From the NCBI RefSeq assembly GCF_018139145.2, contig NC_059481.1, positions 13,814,368 through 13,878,367 on the forward strand: DNA of 64,000 nucleotides, read 5' to 3'. The notes under the pieces were generated by a model. It was not told the origin of the DNA and made no database searches. It saw nothing but the letters and a program-made list of their open reading frames with translations. Within the stretch, counting starts at the first letter, position 1. Every line of letters begins with the position of its first letter. Source of the DNA: Gymnogyps californianus. Its lineage: Eukaryota > Chordata > Aves > Accipitriformes > Cathartidae. Shown here piece after piece: positions 62,286-64,000 of this stretch. The position numbers and the translations under genes are program-made.

Positions 62286-64000
62286 TTTCTAACAGTATTT
62301 GCTTGATGTTTTTTGAAGCTCTCACTTGTGGGATTTTGCAGAGGTAAAACTCTCAAAGAATTACGGTAATTTCTCCTTGTCTTATTCCATCATTTTATAG
62401 TATTAAAAAAAAATATAGCTCAAACTAGAATTATCCCAGATTAAAAATAATACAAAATGTATTAGCATAATTCTGAGTTATTCTCACTGTAAGGTGTAAC
62501 ATTGGACAGAGTTGAAAAGCGTTGCTGGGAATGCTCAGTGAATGCTTGGTGCTCAGTTGCAAAAATGCCACGTGTTGATCAGTAGAGAGAATACTGATTT
62601 TGGAATGTATTTTATGCAGACTACAAATAAACCAGAGACATTTCTAGATTACTGTTTCCTATGGTGAAAAGAATCTAAGGCATTGACAAAGTATTAAGCT
62701 AATGCAGTGCCAACTCATCCAGATTCATATGAGCAAAATGGTGTCAGGACAACATTGTTGAGGGCATTGGATTGGAGTTCGAATCTTTCTCATGTATGTT
62801 TTAATCTCCGGTGCTGTGTAATGCACTTACTATTTCGTTAGCTTTTTTTCAGGGAAGGTTCAGTTCACTGATAAGGTTGAAGCTGTGTTCAGGATTAGTA
62901 TTGTTAACTAATACTTAGTAATAAGTTTCACGAGTTCAGCTGACACATCACAATCTTTCAGTCTTATATCCAATGAAAACAAAACTTTGTTAAAATCAGC
63001 CTCGCATCTGGCTTATATGTGCAGTTGGAATTCTTGGAAGAATATGCTTTCAGTCTGGCATATGGACTGTTTGACACTGGACATACTTTCAAATGAAGTC
63101 TTTAGTGAGAAATGGTTTGACACACTAGCTCCTTTGTCAGTACTGTACCAAAGTTATTTTCGAATAAATCAGTATTCATCTCCATTCCTGTCACCATAGT
63201 TTAATATGAACATCATTGTTTGGGTGCAATGCTTTATGTAGAAAAAATGCTTTAGAATATTTTATTTCAAACAGTTCTCATATGTGGTCTTTCAGCTCTA
63301 TATGTATAAGGAGGCTTGTACAGCCTCCTCTGTGTGGGAGGAGGTACGGAACTGTCTCATTAGAACTGGAACTATATACCAATAGTTACTAATTTGAAGT
63401 ATATTTTGTTTCAACAAAGTAAGTCTTACTGCTCCCATGAGGTGAGGGTGTTTTGTAATTAGACTAAAGGACTAAGCACTGAAAGTTCTGGTGTCTCCTC
63501 CTAATGCTCTTGTCCCCTTTCTAAGCCATACTAAACAATTAATTAGACAAATTTTTATTTCCTTTTGTATAAGTAGCAATAATACCTCTTTCATTACTCT
63601 GACGTATGAATTGATGAATGAGTGCAGAGCGCTCAGAAATCCTTAAGTGGAAAAAGCTATTGAAAAGAGAAATATTAAATGTCAGACATCTCATTATAGT
63701 CACTTAAAATATGTAGATTCCTTTAGAAGCTAATTCTTATTACAGAACCAGACTTTAAATGTACTACATAGTGTCATAAAAAGTAGCATTTTTAATTATC
63801 CTCTCATATCAGTTATGTTGTTATCACTGGAATATGCGTGACATTCTGTTAATTGCGCTGCAAGCAATGGACTAAGCAACCTAAATTGTTTTAATACACA
63901 CAGTAAAACTTTGCAATATGGTGTATTTGTCATAGCAGATCAGCTCTTGAACCAAGCCTCCCTGAATAGATTCTCTGTAATTCATCAGATAACTTTATTG

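Larger units (their letters stand above)
56954..64000 (+). other. ADAMTSL3: ADAMTSL3 intron, 5' part (runs off the window)
   Basis: It starts with GTGAGT and no acceptor followed by recognisable ADAMTSL3 sequence occurs before the end. It contains a SINE-like relic (57250-57420), a T-rich run (57876-57911), a short palindromic-repeat scrap near 58941-58980 and a better preserved one at 62207-62285. The stretches 59000-62200 and 62290-64000 show nothing beyond AT-rich DNA and unremarkable short frames. Confidence 0.9.

Noticed and set aside
63309..63329. 8-bp perfect hairpin AGGAGGCT/AGCCTCCT
   Set aside because: Stem too short to distinguish from chance in 64 kb.

Overview
This is vertebrate genomic DNA from the 5' half of one large gene. 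Three short coding exons on the + strand encode consecutive pieces of the N-terminus of ADAMTSL3 (ADAMTS-like 3, punctin-2), a secreted extracellular-matrix glycoprotein. The exons are at 300-419 (40 codons), 54357-54484 (128 bp) and 56908-56953 (46 bp). All have canonical AG/GT borders and mutually compatible phases. Everything else is intron: the end of an upstream intron (1-299), a 53,937-bp intron (420-54356), a 2,423-bp intron (54485-56907) and the start of a further intron (56954-64000). I see no second protein-coding gene, RNA gene, CRISPR array or CpG island.

The organism is an amniote and most likely a sauropsid (bird, crocodilian or turtle). Exon sequence is very close to the mammalian protein as I remember it. 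The LINE relics belong to the CR1 group: one sense copy at about 16560-17760, a long antisense copy at about 35150-36180 and an antisense 3' piece at about 39535-39710. There are also several worn MIR/CORE-SINE remnants and several palindromic 'ACTGAAGTCAATGGG'-type elements that I associate with sauropsid genomes. There are no Alu, B1/B2 or L1 elements. I cannot decide the order or species from sequence alone.

Layout: 1-420 is exon context. 420-16500 is AT-rich intron with a G-quadruplex candidate (4977-5019), an A22 run, a 58-base poly-C run (10147-10204) and a palindromic element (12557-12675). 16500-26000 holds the sense CR1 relic, a MIR tail and a perfect 12-bp hairpin. 25590-26940 contains two locally CpG-bearing blocks, one with an exact CRE palindrome, that could be conserved enhancers. 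33700-45600 is the most repeat-rich part (antisense CR1, MIR fragments). 50600-54900 contains an alternating purine/pyrimidine tract with a 16-bp perfect palindrome and two long hairpins. 57250-57420 is an ancient SINE-like relic and 62207-62285 half of another palindromic repeat.

No wholly new system is evident. The strongest items for follow-up are the symmetric, skippable 40-codon exon, the two hairpins with 17-18-bp stems, the 58-base poly-C run and the CRE-bearing intronic block. Repeat-family names are from memory; no database search was possible.
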